Assembly: GCA_021734595.1 (NCBI GenBank)
Contig: JAIPIO010000006.1
Span: 1 to 28,709 of the forward strand
DNA from: Kiritimatiellales bacterium
GTDB taxonomy: Bacteria > Verrucomicrobiota > Kiritimatiellia > Kiritimatiellales > Pontiellaceae
DNA: 28,709 bases
Reading direction: 5' to 3'
Below are positions 7,584-15,164 of the stretch, piece after piece. Position 1 is the stretch's first letter. Every line of letters begins with the position of its first letter. The notes under the pieces were generated by a model that was given only the letters and a program-made list of their open reading frames with translations, ran no database searches and was not told the DNA's origin. Position numbers and translations under genes: made by a program.

Positions 7584-10500
7584 CTAATCCTCCTGCGCTG
7601 GAAAACCGAGCTTGTCATAGAAGAGCGCTTCGCGGTCCGACAGCTCACCGCGTTCAATCTTTGCGCGCAGCAGCTGCATGTCGACATTCCGCGCCCGCCC
7701 CTCTCCGCGCCGGATTCGCACGGAAGGTGCCGCAGCAACTTCCTCCTTGTCGGACAAGGCCACGCCAATCCAAACGGCGGCAAAAACAACCGCTGCAAAA
7801 ACCAGTAGGATTCCGCGGATTTTCCAACGATTGGAAGTTTCCGTTTCCGTTATTCCAATGATTGGAAAAGTGCACCGGTCGCAGCAGATGCAGTCGAGAT
7901 CGGCAATCGAGCGCACCCCGTAGTCGCACCGCGCAAACGGCACCTTTGGAATCCAGCGTTTCAGCAACCGCGCCCGGTTGAGCAGCGCCAGAAACGCACC
8001 GGCGGGACAGAGGTTGCGGCACCAGAAGCGGCCGAACACAATCGATAGAATCAGAGCGGCGGCGGCAAAGCCAAACGCCGCAACGGAGGGTGTAGCGCTG
8101 AAGAACGAGGTGAGCGGATCGTTTTCAACATTCGCAAAAAGCGCGACCAACACGAACAGCAGGATATATTTGATGAACCGCGCATATCGCCAGGCTGCTT
8201 TGTCCGGCGTCCGGCGGTTGCAGCTTCCAGCCAGTTCCTGCAGTGCACCGAACGGACAGAGCCAGCCGCAATAGATGTTCCCGAACAGCAGAACCAATAT
8301 CGGGACCGCCACCGTCAGCAAAAGGGGAACGATTGATTGGAGCGGCGGAAGTTCCAGCGCCAGCAGGCGGAAAAGATGATCGGTCGAATACTGCATGTTC
8401 AGTTGGAATCCCGCCGCCAGCACCACCAGCATCAGGAACAGTTGCCTCACTCGGCGGGTGGTTCCCTTGCGCAGCGCAACAGCAATGAAACACAACGCCG
8501 CAAAAACAATGAGTGGAAAAACGTTCCATGCCGATGCTGAACGGGGCTGGGAACCGTCCCTGCCTTGGAAGCTCTCCGCCCCGGAAACGAGCGTCTGCCT
8601 GAAGGCGGCGCAGGTAATGGTTGCACCGCTCAGGACGTCGATTTCCCGCACGTCGTCGCTAAAAAGGTTCAGTCCGACAAACTGCTCCATCCACGGCTCG
8701 ACCATGCGGAGATAGGTCGGGGTTTCGCGGTGTTCATAAATCCTGAAGTCGAGCAGCTTGCCGGTTTCATCGAGAGCCACCGCCATCGAGAGCGGGCCGC
8801 CGTATCCGTAGACGTTCGGCGCATGTTTGCGTGAATCGAAACCATGCGCCCCCGGTCCCGCATCGAGGCTTTTTACCGCTTCCTCAAAATCACCGCCGGC
8901 ACGGGGAACAGCGTGGCGGACAACCAGCATCAGCGCCGCAATCCCGAACAGGACATAGCCAATTTGCCGCAGGGGATCGGACTTCCAATGCTTGGAAACC
9001 CTTCTTCCAAGCATTGGAAGAATATTAACCGCAAGCAACGCGGCGAGCAGGATTAGGGTTTTGTAAATTCCAAAGGTTGGAAGAAACAGAATCCCGATCA
9101 GCAGGCCGCCGAGCGCGCCGCCGAGGTGGTCGCACATCTCCATCGCCGACCCGGTGCGCAGGGCGGACGACGTAAGCAGCATCGCGGTCGCCGGAATGTA
9201 GGTTCCGCTGAAAAACCCAAAGCCAAACAGCAGCGCAAAGTAGGCGGCCATGGGCAGCCCGGCCGGGAGCAGTATCAGCGCCACGGTACACAGTGCGTGC
9301 AACGGCAACGTGACCACAAGAATATTTTTCCTTCGCGCCAGCAATGCGCCGCAAAAGAGCCCGGCCATGAATAGCGAGGAAATCAGACCGATATAGAGAA
9401 AGATGGAGCCGAAGCGGGACTGGAAGAGGAACATCAGCACCACATTCAGCGCCAACCCGGCAAAACCGGCGGAGGCGACGAGGAAGCCGCTGTCGAAATT
9501 GATGGAGCCGGGCGAGGGACGGCGCAGATAAACCGCCCGCAACAATCCGTAGAGCAGAATCAACGCAAGGACAGGGATAAAGCCATTTTTGGAAAGGGAA
9601 ACCATCGCCTGCACCGTTTTATCGCCCGCCCCGCTCTGCCGCCCGGTCAGCAGCAATGTGTGGAACAGCGCCAGCGGATGGCGGTCGCTGTTGATCAGAT
9701 TTTCGTCGGCGATTCCGCGGTAGGCTTTCAGTTGGAATTCGGCGCGATCCGCCGGATAGAGCGACCGCAGTCCCGCCGGCGGATAAAGTGCGCCGGCTCC
9801 GTCGATAGACGCATAACGGGTCACCAATTCATCGGCATTTTGGGTCAAAACATTTCCGCCCGTCGATGCCAGCAACCAGGTTTCGTCGCCGGGCTTGATT
9901 CCAATCGCTGGAAAAACGCGTTCCAATGTCTGGAAAACGGATGCGCCGATGCGCAGCAGCTCGCCGCCCATGAAGTTTTCGCCACCCGAAACGCGAATAC
10001 CGACCCGGCCGCCAGGCGTCAGCGCCTGCCGTACCAGCTGGAAAAACTCCACGGTGAAATAGCGGTTGATGGAAAGTGTCGATGCGTCGGGCAGGTTGAG
10101 GATGATCAGGTCGAACAGCTGACCGTTTTGCAGGAAGCTGCGGACATCCGTTGCGGGCATCTCCAGTTTATCAAGGCCGGTCTTCAGCTCCGGCGGCAAC
10201 GCTGCAAGCAGGCGGGTCGGGTAGTGCGTGTCGGGATGCAGCCAGACGGTTTTTCCAAGGGTTGGAACCTCCGCCAGCCGGCGGCAGAGCGCATAGGAAC
10301 CACCAACCACCAGCACGTTTTCGGCGTCTGGTTTTTGCGCCAGGTGTAGCGCCGCAAGTTCCGACGCGTATTCGGCCTGCGGAACCGATTCGGTCACGGC
10401 CTCGGATGAAACCACACTGAACTGCCCGCGATGCGAGCCGTAGAGATAACGGGCGTGTGTCGTAGTGAACGATCCTTCGTACTGTTCCACCGACAGCAGT

Positions 10501-11165
10501 CGCGCCCACGCCGCACGGTTATTTAGATTATTCCAATGCTTGGAAAACGCAAACGCTACCAAAAGAAAAATCACCAGCGGCATGGCAATTTTCCTTTTAC
10601 TTGAAAGCAATACGGCCACGGTCAGCACCAGCGCGGCGGACAAAAAGATGCGTTCCGCAGTCAACCCTGCCGCCAGCATTGCGGTTACGGCCGCGCCGCC
10701 GAGAAAACTGCCCATCGCCTCGCAGGTGTAGACGCGCGACACGGGAATGTCCTGTTCTTCGTTTTCGAACCAGCGGCAGGCCAGCGGAAAGAGCAGGCCG
10801 GTCATAAAACTTACCGGCGCGTTGGCGATGAATGAGACCGGCAGCATCCGAATAAACGGGAACAGTTCGTAGGCCTTGATTCCGGCCAGCTCCCGCGAGT
10901 GCAGAATTAGAAACTGCTGGAAGATGAAGGCGGGCAGGTAGAGCAAAAACAGCAGGTCAATGTTCTGCTTTTGGCGGATTCGCCGGGCGGTCAGCGCGCC
11001 GAGGGCGACCCACACCAGCCATGAGCCGAAGAATACACCGATGCCAAGCTCGCTGCCTTCATAAACGGACAGGAAATCGCGAAACAGCAAGGTTTGGGCA
11101 ATCAACGAGAAAAAGCCCAGCATGGAGACGGTCAGCAGACGGATGAACTGCCGACCGGACTTCAC
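7584..11165 (-). CDS. membrane fusion: spermidine-synthase-like + FMN-binding + NosR/NapH-like polyferredoxin
   Basis: This 1193-residue polytopic protein combines at least four modules. Residues 1-210 are transmembrane helices, and 230-440 form a Rossmann-like domain resembling spermidine synthase; its nucleotide loop is degenerate (VLVVGGSYAL instead of GGGDG), so aminopropyl transfer is unlikely. Residues 525-750 are more helices. Residues 755-865 are an FMN-binding domain with the covalent flavinylation motif DVLSGAT at 843-849, where ApbE would attach FMN through T849. Residues 880-1130 resemble NosR/NapH, with CGWLCPFGA at 966, CRNLCPAGA at 1049 and a cysteine cluster at 1080-1098 (two likely 4Fe-4S sites). 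The layout suggests electron transfer across the membrane. The start is GTG, overlapping the Memo/AMMECR1 stop by 4 bases. Nine exact palindromes lie inside the gene. ApbE is not in the window. Confidence 0.85.
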   Translation of the reverse strand: MKSGRQFIRLLTVSMLGFFSLIAQTLLFRDFLSVYEGSELGIGVFFGSWLVWVALGALTARRIRQKQNIDLLFLLYLPAFIFQQFLILHSRELAGIKAYELFPFIRMLPVSFIANAPVSFMTGLLFPLACRWFENEEQDIPVSRVYTCEAMGSFLGGAAVTAMLAAGLTAERIFLSAALVLTVAVLLSSKRKIAMPLVIFLLVAFAFSKHWNNLNNRAAWARLLSVEQYEGSFTTTHARYLYGSHRGQFSVVSSEAVTESVPQAEYASELAALHLAQKPDAENVLVVGGSYALCRRLAEVPTLGKTVWLHPDTHYPTRLLAALPPELKTGLDKLEMPATDVRSFLQNGQLFDLIILNLPDASTLSINRYFTVEFFQLVRQALTPGGRVGIRVSGGENFMGGELLRIGASVFQTLERVFPAIGIKPGDETWLLASTGGNVLTQNADELVTRYASIDGAGALYPPAGLRSLYPADRAEFQLKAYRGIADENLINSDRHPLALFHTLLLTGRQSGAGDKTVQAMVSLSKNGFIPVLALILLYGLLRAVYLRRPSPGSINFDSGFLVASAGFAGLALNVVLMFLFQSRFGSIFLYIGLISSLFMAGLFCGALLARRKNILVVTLPLHALCTVALILLPAGLPMAAYFALLFGFGFFSGTYIPATAMLLTSSALRTGSAMEMCDHLGGALGGLLIGILFLPTFGIYKTLILLAALLAVNILPMLGRRVSKHWKSDPLRQIGYVLFGIAALMLVVRHAVPRAGGDFEEAVKSLDAGPGAHGFDSRKHAPNVYGYGGPLSMAVALDETGKLLDFRIYEHRETPTYLRMVEPWMEQFVGLNLFSDDVREIDVLSGATITCAAFRQTLVSGAESFQGRDGSQPRSASAWNVFPLIVFAALCFIAVALRKGTTRRVRQLFLMLVVLAAGFQLNMQYSTDHLFRLLALELPPLQSIVPLLLTVAVPILVLLFGNIYCGWLCPFGALQELAGSCNRRTPDKAAWRYARFIKYILLFVLVALFANVENDPLTSFFSATPSVAAFGFAAAALILSIVFGRFWCRNLCPAGAFLALLNRARLLKRWIPKVPFARCDYGVRSIADLDCICCDRCTFPIIGITETETSNRWKIRGILLVFAAVVFAAVWIGVALSDKEEVAAAPSVRIRRGEGRARNVDMQLLRAKIERGELSDREALFYDKLGFPAQED
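7822..7867. repeat. two phased TTCCA-N5-TGGAA palindromes in the polyferredoxin part
   Basis: Exact copies at 7822-7836 (spacer ACGAT) and 7853-7867 (ATGAT), 31 bp apart. They are read in two different frames, as S-N-R-W-K and F-P-I-I-G-I, just after the last cysteine cluster. Confidence 0.92.
8983..9082. repeat. three phased TTCCA-N5-TGGAA palindromes in the second membrane domain
   Basis: Exact copies at 8983-8997 (ATGCT), 9005-9019 (AGCAT) and 9068-9082 (AAGGT), spaced 22 and 63 bp (two and six helical turns). They are read as S-K-H-W-K, P-M-L-G-R and P-T-F-G-I at the edge of a membrane segment. Confidence 0.93.
9899..9935. repeat. paired TTCCA-N5-TGGAA palindromes in the spermidine-synthase-like domain
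   Basis: Exact copies at 9899-9913 (ATCGC) and 9921-9935 (ATGTC), 22 bp apart, read as F-P-A-I-G and F-Q-T-L-E. Confidence 0.92.
10253..10267. repeat. TTCCA-N5-TGGAA palindrome in the fusion gene
   Basis: Exact single copy with spacer AGGGT, read as V-P-T-L-G-K between the degenerate nucleotide loop and the next strand. Confidence 0.88.
10531..10545. repeat. TTCCA-N5-TGGAA palindrome in the fusion gene
   Basis: Exact single copy with spacer ATGCT, read as S-K-H-W-N at the end of the first membrane region. Confidence 0.88.
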
Positions 11166-12688
11166 TTATGATCCTCGCTGAAAACAATGGCTTCAAACAC
11201 CTGGTATTGGCATCCTTCGCGCCAGTCGTTGGCTCCCAGCCCGGCCTTCATGGCAAGATGGGTCAGCGTTTCCTCGATCCCCCATCCCTGCTCGGGCGCA
11301 ACCTGCGGCAGGAACACGGCACCGCGCCCGTTCTTCGAGAGCGTCATGCCGTGCTTGCCGATCACAATATCCTTCCACGAACCGACCGGCTTCGGCGGGC
11401 TCAGCGCGGATATTTCGATGTGCAGGCCGGCCACTTCATCTTTTTTAACGGGACGGAAGCGATGATCATTAACAGTCGAGTCGATTGCGCGCTCGATGAC
11501 CGCCTTGTAGAGTTCCCGGCTCGGGAAGATTTCGCCGATGCAGCCGCGCAGCTGTCCATTCTGATGTAGCGTGACAAACGTGCCCATGACCGTTTCCATG
11601 CCGGGGGTGACTTCAACACCAATATCGGCGGGCTTCGGTTTCTTACCGTTATCCATGTAGTATTCGATGGTGCCGCGGGCGAGTTTGAGCAGATTGGCCT
11701 TGTCGGTGTCGGACAACAGTTCCTCATCAGCGGCGGAAGCAGGTTCCTTCTTCTGCCACGATCCGGTGAACGCGGCGGAGACATAGCTGACACAGTGCGA
11801 CCAGTCGCCGGTCAGGTTGCCGGAGGTGTCGTAGTTCAGCAGGTGCACCCCGGCATTGTCCGGCAGCATGGCGAGCAGGATGGAGATGGGGCAGCGCCCG
11901 CAAATGGTCGCGCCGGTGGAGTCGACATAACCGATAAAACCCGGAAGGTCTTTCTGCTCGATTTTCTTGAACGCGTCCAGATCAAGCTTCCGCAGGTTTT
12001 CCTGAATGTCATCCTTGAATGGCAGGTAGCCAAAGTTCTGTCCATAGTGGGTAAAATCGGAACTGACCACAATGAGCGTCTCGGAGTCGATATTCTGCAG
12101 CAGCACATCGGCGATTTTCCGGGCGGCGCGTTCATCCATCTGCCCAACGACGATAGGCACAAGTTTGAAATCACCCAGCACGCGCTGCAGCAGCGGGACT
12201 TCAATCTGCACGCTGTGCTCGTCGGCATGCGCCTGCATGTGCGACTGGAATTCGGAATGTTTCCAGAGTTTGGAAATAAATTCGCGGTCCAGTTCCTGCG
12301 CGCCCAGCGGGGTTTGGAGATGGGAAATGTCGGGAATGCTCACAATGCCCGCCATGGAAACCCGGTGGGTTGGCCCCAACACAACCACGCGCTTAAATGA
12401 TCGGCCTTCGAGCTGCTTGATGCCATACGCCGCCACCTGCCCGGAAAAGCGGTAGCCCGCGTGCGGCAGCAGCACCGCCATTATGTTTTCCAGCTTCTCC
12501 TGCTTCACATTCGCCAGATAGCCATCTAGCTCCGCCCCGAGCTGATCCGGGTTCGCGCTGTACCACGTTCCCGCCAGCTTCGACTGCAAAACTTTCTTTT
12601 CCGTTTTCATCTCTTCCCTCCCGCAGGCCGACGACACCAGCGCCAGCGCAATTAAACATATCCAACAAATTCCGTTTTTAGGTTTCAT
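11162..12688 (-). CDS. AmmeMemoRadiSam system proteins B and A fused (Memo + AMMECR1), probable lipoprotein
   Basis: This 508-residue protein starts with an export signal ending LALVSSAC (C22), suggesting a lipoprotein. Residues 35-310 are a Memo domain. LPHAGYRFSG (H76), GPTHR (H108) and ICGRCP (C263) match the positions of the metal-binding His, His and Cys of MEMO1-type proteins, and DEHSVQ and SSDFTHYG are also conserved. Residues 325-505 are an AMMECR1 domain with LRGCIGE, SPPKPV and GRGAVFLPQVAPEQGW. The biochemical role of the system is not settled; it pairs with a dedicated radical SAM enzyme, present here upstream. Having both domains in one exported protein is notable. The gene starts 4 bases after the 50-residue peptide gene and overlaps the polyferredoxin fusion by 4 bases. 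One exact palindrome lies at 12261. Confidence 0.92.
   Translation of the reverse strand: MKPKNGICWICLIALALVSSACGREEMKTEKKVLQSKLAGTWYSANPDQLGAELDGYLANVKQEKLENIMAVLLPHAGYRFSGQVAAYGIKQLEGRSFKRVVVLGPTHRVSMAGIVSIPDISHLQTPLGAQELDREFISKLWKHSEFQSHMQAHADEHSVQIEVPLLQRVLGDFKLVPIVVGQMDERAARKIADVLLQNIDSETLIVVSSDFTHYGQNFGYLPFKDDIQENLRKLDLDAFKKIEQKDLPGFIGYVDSTGATICGRCPISILLAMLPDNAGVHLLNYDTSGNLTGDWSHCVSYVSAAFTGSWQKKEPASAADEELLSDTDKANLLKLARGTIEYYMDNGKKPKPADIGVEVTPGMETVMGTFVTLHQNGQLRGCIGEIFPSRELYKAVIERAIDSTVNDHRFRPVKKDEVAGLHIEISALSPPKPVGSWKDIVIGKHGMTLSKNGRGAVFLPQVAPEQGWGIEETLTHLAMKAGLGANDWREGCQYQVFEAIVFSEDHK
12261..12275. repeat. TTCCA-N5-TGGAA palindrome in the Memo domain
   Basis: Exact single copy with spacer GAGTT, read as S-K-L-W-K of the Memo domain. 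Confidence 0.88.
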
Positions 12689-12692
12689 ACGA

Positions 12693-12845
12693 TTATCCTA
12701 CCCACTTTGCGGCCCTCTTCAAAGCCAGCTCATCCAACGGCACAACCCGGCCCGGATATTCCGGCAACCGGTCCGCCCGCCAGATTTCCAGCGCGGCGGC
12801 GGACGATACAACAAAGGAAACCCAAATGAAAGTGCGCCGCTTCAT
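12693..12845 (-). CDS. 50-residue exported peptide with twin-arginine-like N-terminus
   Basis: This small gene encodes MKRRTFIWVSFVVSSAAALE followed by about 30 residues rich in charged groups (WRADRLPEYPGRVVPLDELA). The start (MKRRTF) has adjacent arginines before a hydrophobic stretch, as in Tat signals or small membrane peptides. The ATG at 12843-12845 overlaps the radical SAM stop as ATGA, and the stop lies 4 bases before the Memo/AMMECR1 gene, so it is sandwiched in a translationally coupled unit. That placement supports it being real despite its size. I do not recognise a family. It could be an accessory peptide, a leader or the remnant of a larger Tat-exported protein. Confidence 0.6.
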   Translation of the reverse strand: MKRRTFIWVSFVVSSAAALEIWRADRLPEYPGRVVPLDELALKRAAKWVG

Positions 12846-13819
12846 TGCCAAACTCCTTTGATTTCCGTTCCGCAGGAACCGCATTTCCCGTTTTTAAGCT
12901 CGTTCTTCAGAATGGTGTAGCGATTGCGTTCGATCAGCAGCTTCCCGCACCCGGGACAATAGGTGTTCTCACCCCGTTTGCTGAGAATATTGCCAATGTA
13001 GACATGTTTCAATCCTTCGCTCTCCGCAATCTGTTTGGCGCGGTCGAGTGTTTCAGGCGGGGTCGGCGGCAGATTGCGCATGCGGTAGTGCGGGAAAAAC
13101 CGGGAAAAATGCAGCGGTGTTTCCGCGCCCATGTTTTGCTTTACCCAGCGGGCAAGCTTCAGCAGCTCCCCGTCGCTGTCGTTGAGCGTCGGGATCAGCA
13201 GATTGGTCACCTCCACCAGCACGCCGCACTCCAGCGCCAGCACCAACGCATTCAGCACCGGTTGCAATGTGCCCTCGCAGATATCGCGGTAGAACGTGTC
13301 GGACATCGACTTCAGATCGATATTGGCCGCATCCGTATGGCGGCACAGTTCGCGCCACGGGGCCTTGTTGATGTAGGCCGCCGTAACGAGCACATTCTTC
13401 AATCCTGCCTCGCGCACCTTGATGGAGCTGTCGAGCGCATACTCGTAATAGGCCGCCGGATCGGTGTAGGTATAGGCCACGGATTGGCATCCGTGTGCTT
13501 TTGCCAATTGCGGCACCGCCTTCGGCGGAAGCTTCATCGCGGTCGACTCTTCCGGGTTGCGCTGGGAGATTTCCCAGTTCTGGCAGTTTTTGCAGTGCAG
13601 CGTGCAACCGACCGTCGCCAGCGACAGGATTGAGGTGCCCGGCAGAAAATGGAACAGCGGTTTCTTCTCCACCGGATCAAGATGCGCCGAGCACGGGAAT
13701 CCATAGGTCACCGCCGTCAGCTTCCCGTCGATATTGACGCGAATCCGGCAGGCACCGCTCTGGCCTGCCTCTATAATGCACGCCTTCGGGCACAACCCGC
13801 ACTGTACTGTTCCATCCAT
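12842..13819 (-). CDS. AmmeMemoRadiSam system radical SAM enzyme (PflA-like)
   Basis: This radical SAM protein of about 325 residues has an N-terminal cysteine segment (CGLCPKAC, GACRIR), the cluster motif CTLHCKNC (CX3CX2C) in VGCTLHCKNCQNWEISQ, conserved AYTYTDPAAYYEYALD and HFSRFFPHYRM, and a C-terminal zinc-ribbon-like CPGCG...CGSCG. This architecture is the one that accompanies Memo and AMMECR1 proteins and is related to pyruvate-formate-lyase activating enzymes. Its substrate is unknown. The ATG at 13817-13819 was chosen because the only longer version would begin at a TTG inside an intergenic palindrome. It is the first gene of a coupled series: 50-residue peptide, Memo/AMMECR1 and polyferredoxin fusion. 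Confidence 0.92.
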   Translation of the reverse strand: MDGTVQCGLCPKACIIEAGQSGACRIRVNIDGKLTAVTYGFPCSAHLDPVEKKPLFHFLPGTSILSLATVGCTLHCKNCQNWEISQRNPEESTAMKLPPKAVPQLAKAHGCQSVAYTYTDPAAYYEYALDSSIKVREAGLKNVLVTAAYINKAPWRELCRHTDAANIDLKSMSDTFYRDICEGTLQPVLNALVLALECGVLVEVTNLLIPTLNDSDGELLKLARWVKQNMGAETPLHFSRFFPHYRMRNLPPTPPETLDRAKQIAESEGLKHVYIGNILSKRGENTYCPGCGKLLIERNRYTILKNELKNGKCGSCGTEIKGVWQ

Positions 13820-13870
13820 TTTCCGTTCGCTCCACCCGAAAACTACAACCCTTCCCCGGTTTCCGCAATA

Positions 13871-13916
13871 TTCCAATGGTTGGAAGTTTGGCCACTGTTT
13901 ATTCCAAAGTCTGAAA
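13871..13916. repeat. intergenic TTCCA-N5-TGGAA palindrome plus one degenerate copy
   Basis: Exact copy at 13871-13885 (spacer ATGGT) and a copy with one mismatch at 13902-13916 (TGAAA instead of TGGAA, spacer AAGTC), 31 bp apart. They lie about 50 bases upstream of the radical SAM gene start, where its promoter would be expected. Confidence 0.85.
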
Positions 13917-13971
13917 AACCGATGAAATACAAAATTTACAGAATTTCCTTAAATAACCGAAAAATGTCTTG

Positions 13972-14032
13972 ATTAGTTTAACGAAACAACCAAAATGACC
14001 TATAGGTCACTAAGGGTTATAGTTAAACTAAT
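13972..14032. promoter_or_regulatory. nested inverted repeat with candidate promoter
   Basis: An 11-bp perfect inverted repeat (ATTAGTTTAAC 13972-13982, GTTAAACTAAT 14022-14032) surrounds a 14-bp perfect palindrome TGACCTATAGGTCA (13996-14009). The two share a centre near 14002, and a small AACC/GGTT pair lies between them. A possible plus-strand promoter uses ATGACC (13995-14000) as -35 and TATAGT (14018-14023) as -10, spaced 17. The concentric symmetry suggests an operator for a dimeric or tetrameric regulator of the 14048 gene. An AAGGAG ribosome site follows at 14036-14041. Confidence 0.6.
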
Positions 14033-14047
14033 GGAAAGGAGCATAAT

Positions 14048-14968
14048 ATGAAACTTGCAGCACTGTTCATTGTCGCAACGCTAGTATGCGGTTCTGCCTT
14101 TGGCAGCTTCTCTGGAGTGGATGATTTTAACGACAATTCCCTGGATACGGAAAAATGGGGGCCTGCTACTCCCACGGAACTGTCTGAACAAAACCAGCGG
14201 CTGGAATTTGTTACTGACATCACTCCGGAAGAGCGGTGGGACCATATCGAGTGGAAACCCGGTGAAGGCGGAAGCTATACCAACGACTGGTCGGCCGAAG
14301 TGGATGTTCATCTGTCAGGATTTGACAACTCGCTGTGGACCAATAACTTGCTTGGCTTGAGACTCCTGTGCAGTGATAGCGGCAGTAATGAATTTTCCAT
14401 TTGCTATGAAATTTATGCGGAAGACGATGACGACGGTTTTGAAAGCGGACAGGAAATTTACTGCATGATTGTTACCAACAGAAACTTTGAAGACGACAGC
14501 GAGGAAATCTGGACGGATTACAGCGGCGACGATGTTACCCTTAAACTGGAATACGTTGCCGGCAGCAAGACGCTGAGTTCCTATTACGACACGGGTTCCG
14601 GATTCACCCTGCTGACCAATTATAATGTCACCGCGTGGGACATGGACGACTTCGATCTATTCTATGTCGGACTTGGAGTCAGCGTCTGGAGTTTGGACGT
14701 AGAAACTGGGCAAGCTTACTTTGACAACTTTGCAGCGACCGAGGCAAACGACTCCGATGAGCTGTTGGTCTCCATTGATCAAGCCGTCGAAATCGGATGG
14801 AACTCAACCTCCGGGCTGACCTACCAGGTTGAGTACGCTACAGCTCTCGCCCCGAATGACTGGAATGATCTGGGCGATCCCGTCATTGCAGAGAGCTCAA
14901 TGACTTATGTCTTGGACACAATCCGAGATAACCCAAGGAAATTCTATCGAGTCATCGTGGTCGAATGA
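14048..14968 (+). CDS. secreted ConA-like (lectin/glucanase-fold) protein
   Basis: This 306-residue protein has a clear signal peptide (MKLAALFIVATLVCGSAFG). A beta-rich domain beginning VDDFNDNSLDTEKWG follows, the usual opening of ConA-like laminin-G/glucanase folds, and residues to about 230 alternate strands with acidic loops (YAEDDDDGFE). The last about 60 residues (GLTYQVEYATAL...FYRVIVVE) form a small beta domain similar in pattern to the C-terminus of the large secreted protein at 17559-21734 (GRTYTIHKTTNL...YMITIDP). The start has a good AAGGAG site 6 bases upstream. No catalytic residues are evident. The gene stands alone, with a nested inverted repeat upstream and a terminator downstream. 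Carbohydrate binding is a guess from the fold. Confidence 0.75.
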   Translation: MKLAALFIVATLVCGSAFGSFSGVDDFNDNSLDTEKWGPATPTELSEQNQRLEFVTDITPEERWDHIEWKPGEGGSYTNDWSAEVDVHLSGFDNSLWTNNLLGLRLLCSDSGSNEFSICYEIYAEDDDDGFESGQEIYCMIVTNRNFEDDSEEIWTDYSGDDVTLKLEYVAGSKTLSSYYDTGSGFTLLTNYNVTAWDMDDFDLFYVGLGVSVWSLDVETGQAYFDNFAATEANDSDELLVSIDQAVEIGWNSTSGLTYQVEYATALAPNDWNDLGDPVIAESSMTYVLDTIRDNPRKFYRVIVVE

Positions 14969-14970
14969 AC

Positions 14971-15009
14971 AAGCACCTTTGGCGACGGCCTTGTGCCGTC
15001 GGTGCTTTG
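14971..15009 (+). terminator. terminator-like hairpin after the ConA-like gene
   Basis: A strong stem CGACGGC/GCCGTCG around CTTGT is extended by AAGCAC/GTGCTT across a bulge, and ends in TTTGT. It starts 3 bases after the stop codon at 14966-14968. Confidence 0.65.
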
Positions 15010-15105
15010 TCTAGCGGACACAGTTAACGACCCCCGCAATGGCGGATGGGTCGATTGAGTGGGCGCCATACCTGTAGTGCTTTTGTTTTTTGGGGTGTTT
15101 CTTTT

Positions 15106-15120
15106 TTCCAATGATTGGAA
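15106..15120. repeat. intergenic TTCCA-N5-TGGAA palindrome
   Basis: Exact copy with spacer ATGAT, flanked by six T before and three A after, 45 bases upstream of the hydrolase start. Confidence 0.88.
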
Positions 15121-15164
15121 ACTTTCGTTTGCGTCGGCAACGGGATGAATTTACCCTGTTTCAA

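Noticed and set aside
9830..10500. Active spermidine synthase
   Set aside because: The GGGDG-type loop is replaced by GGSYAL, so substrate binding residues are missing; only the fold resembles the family.
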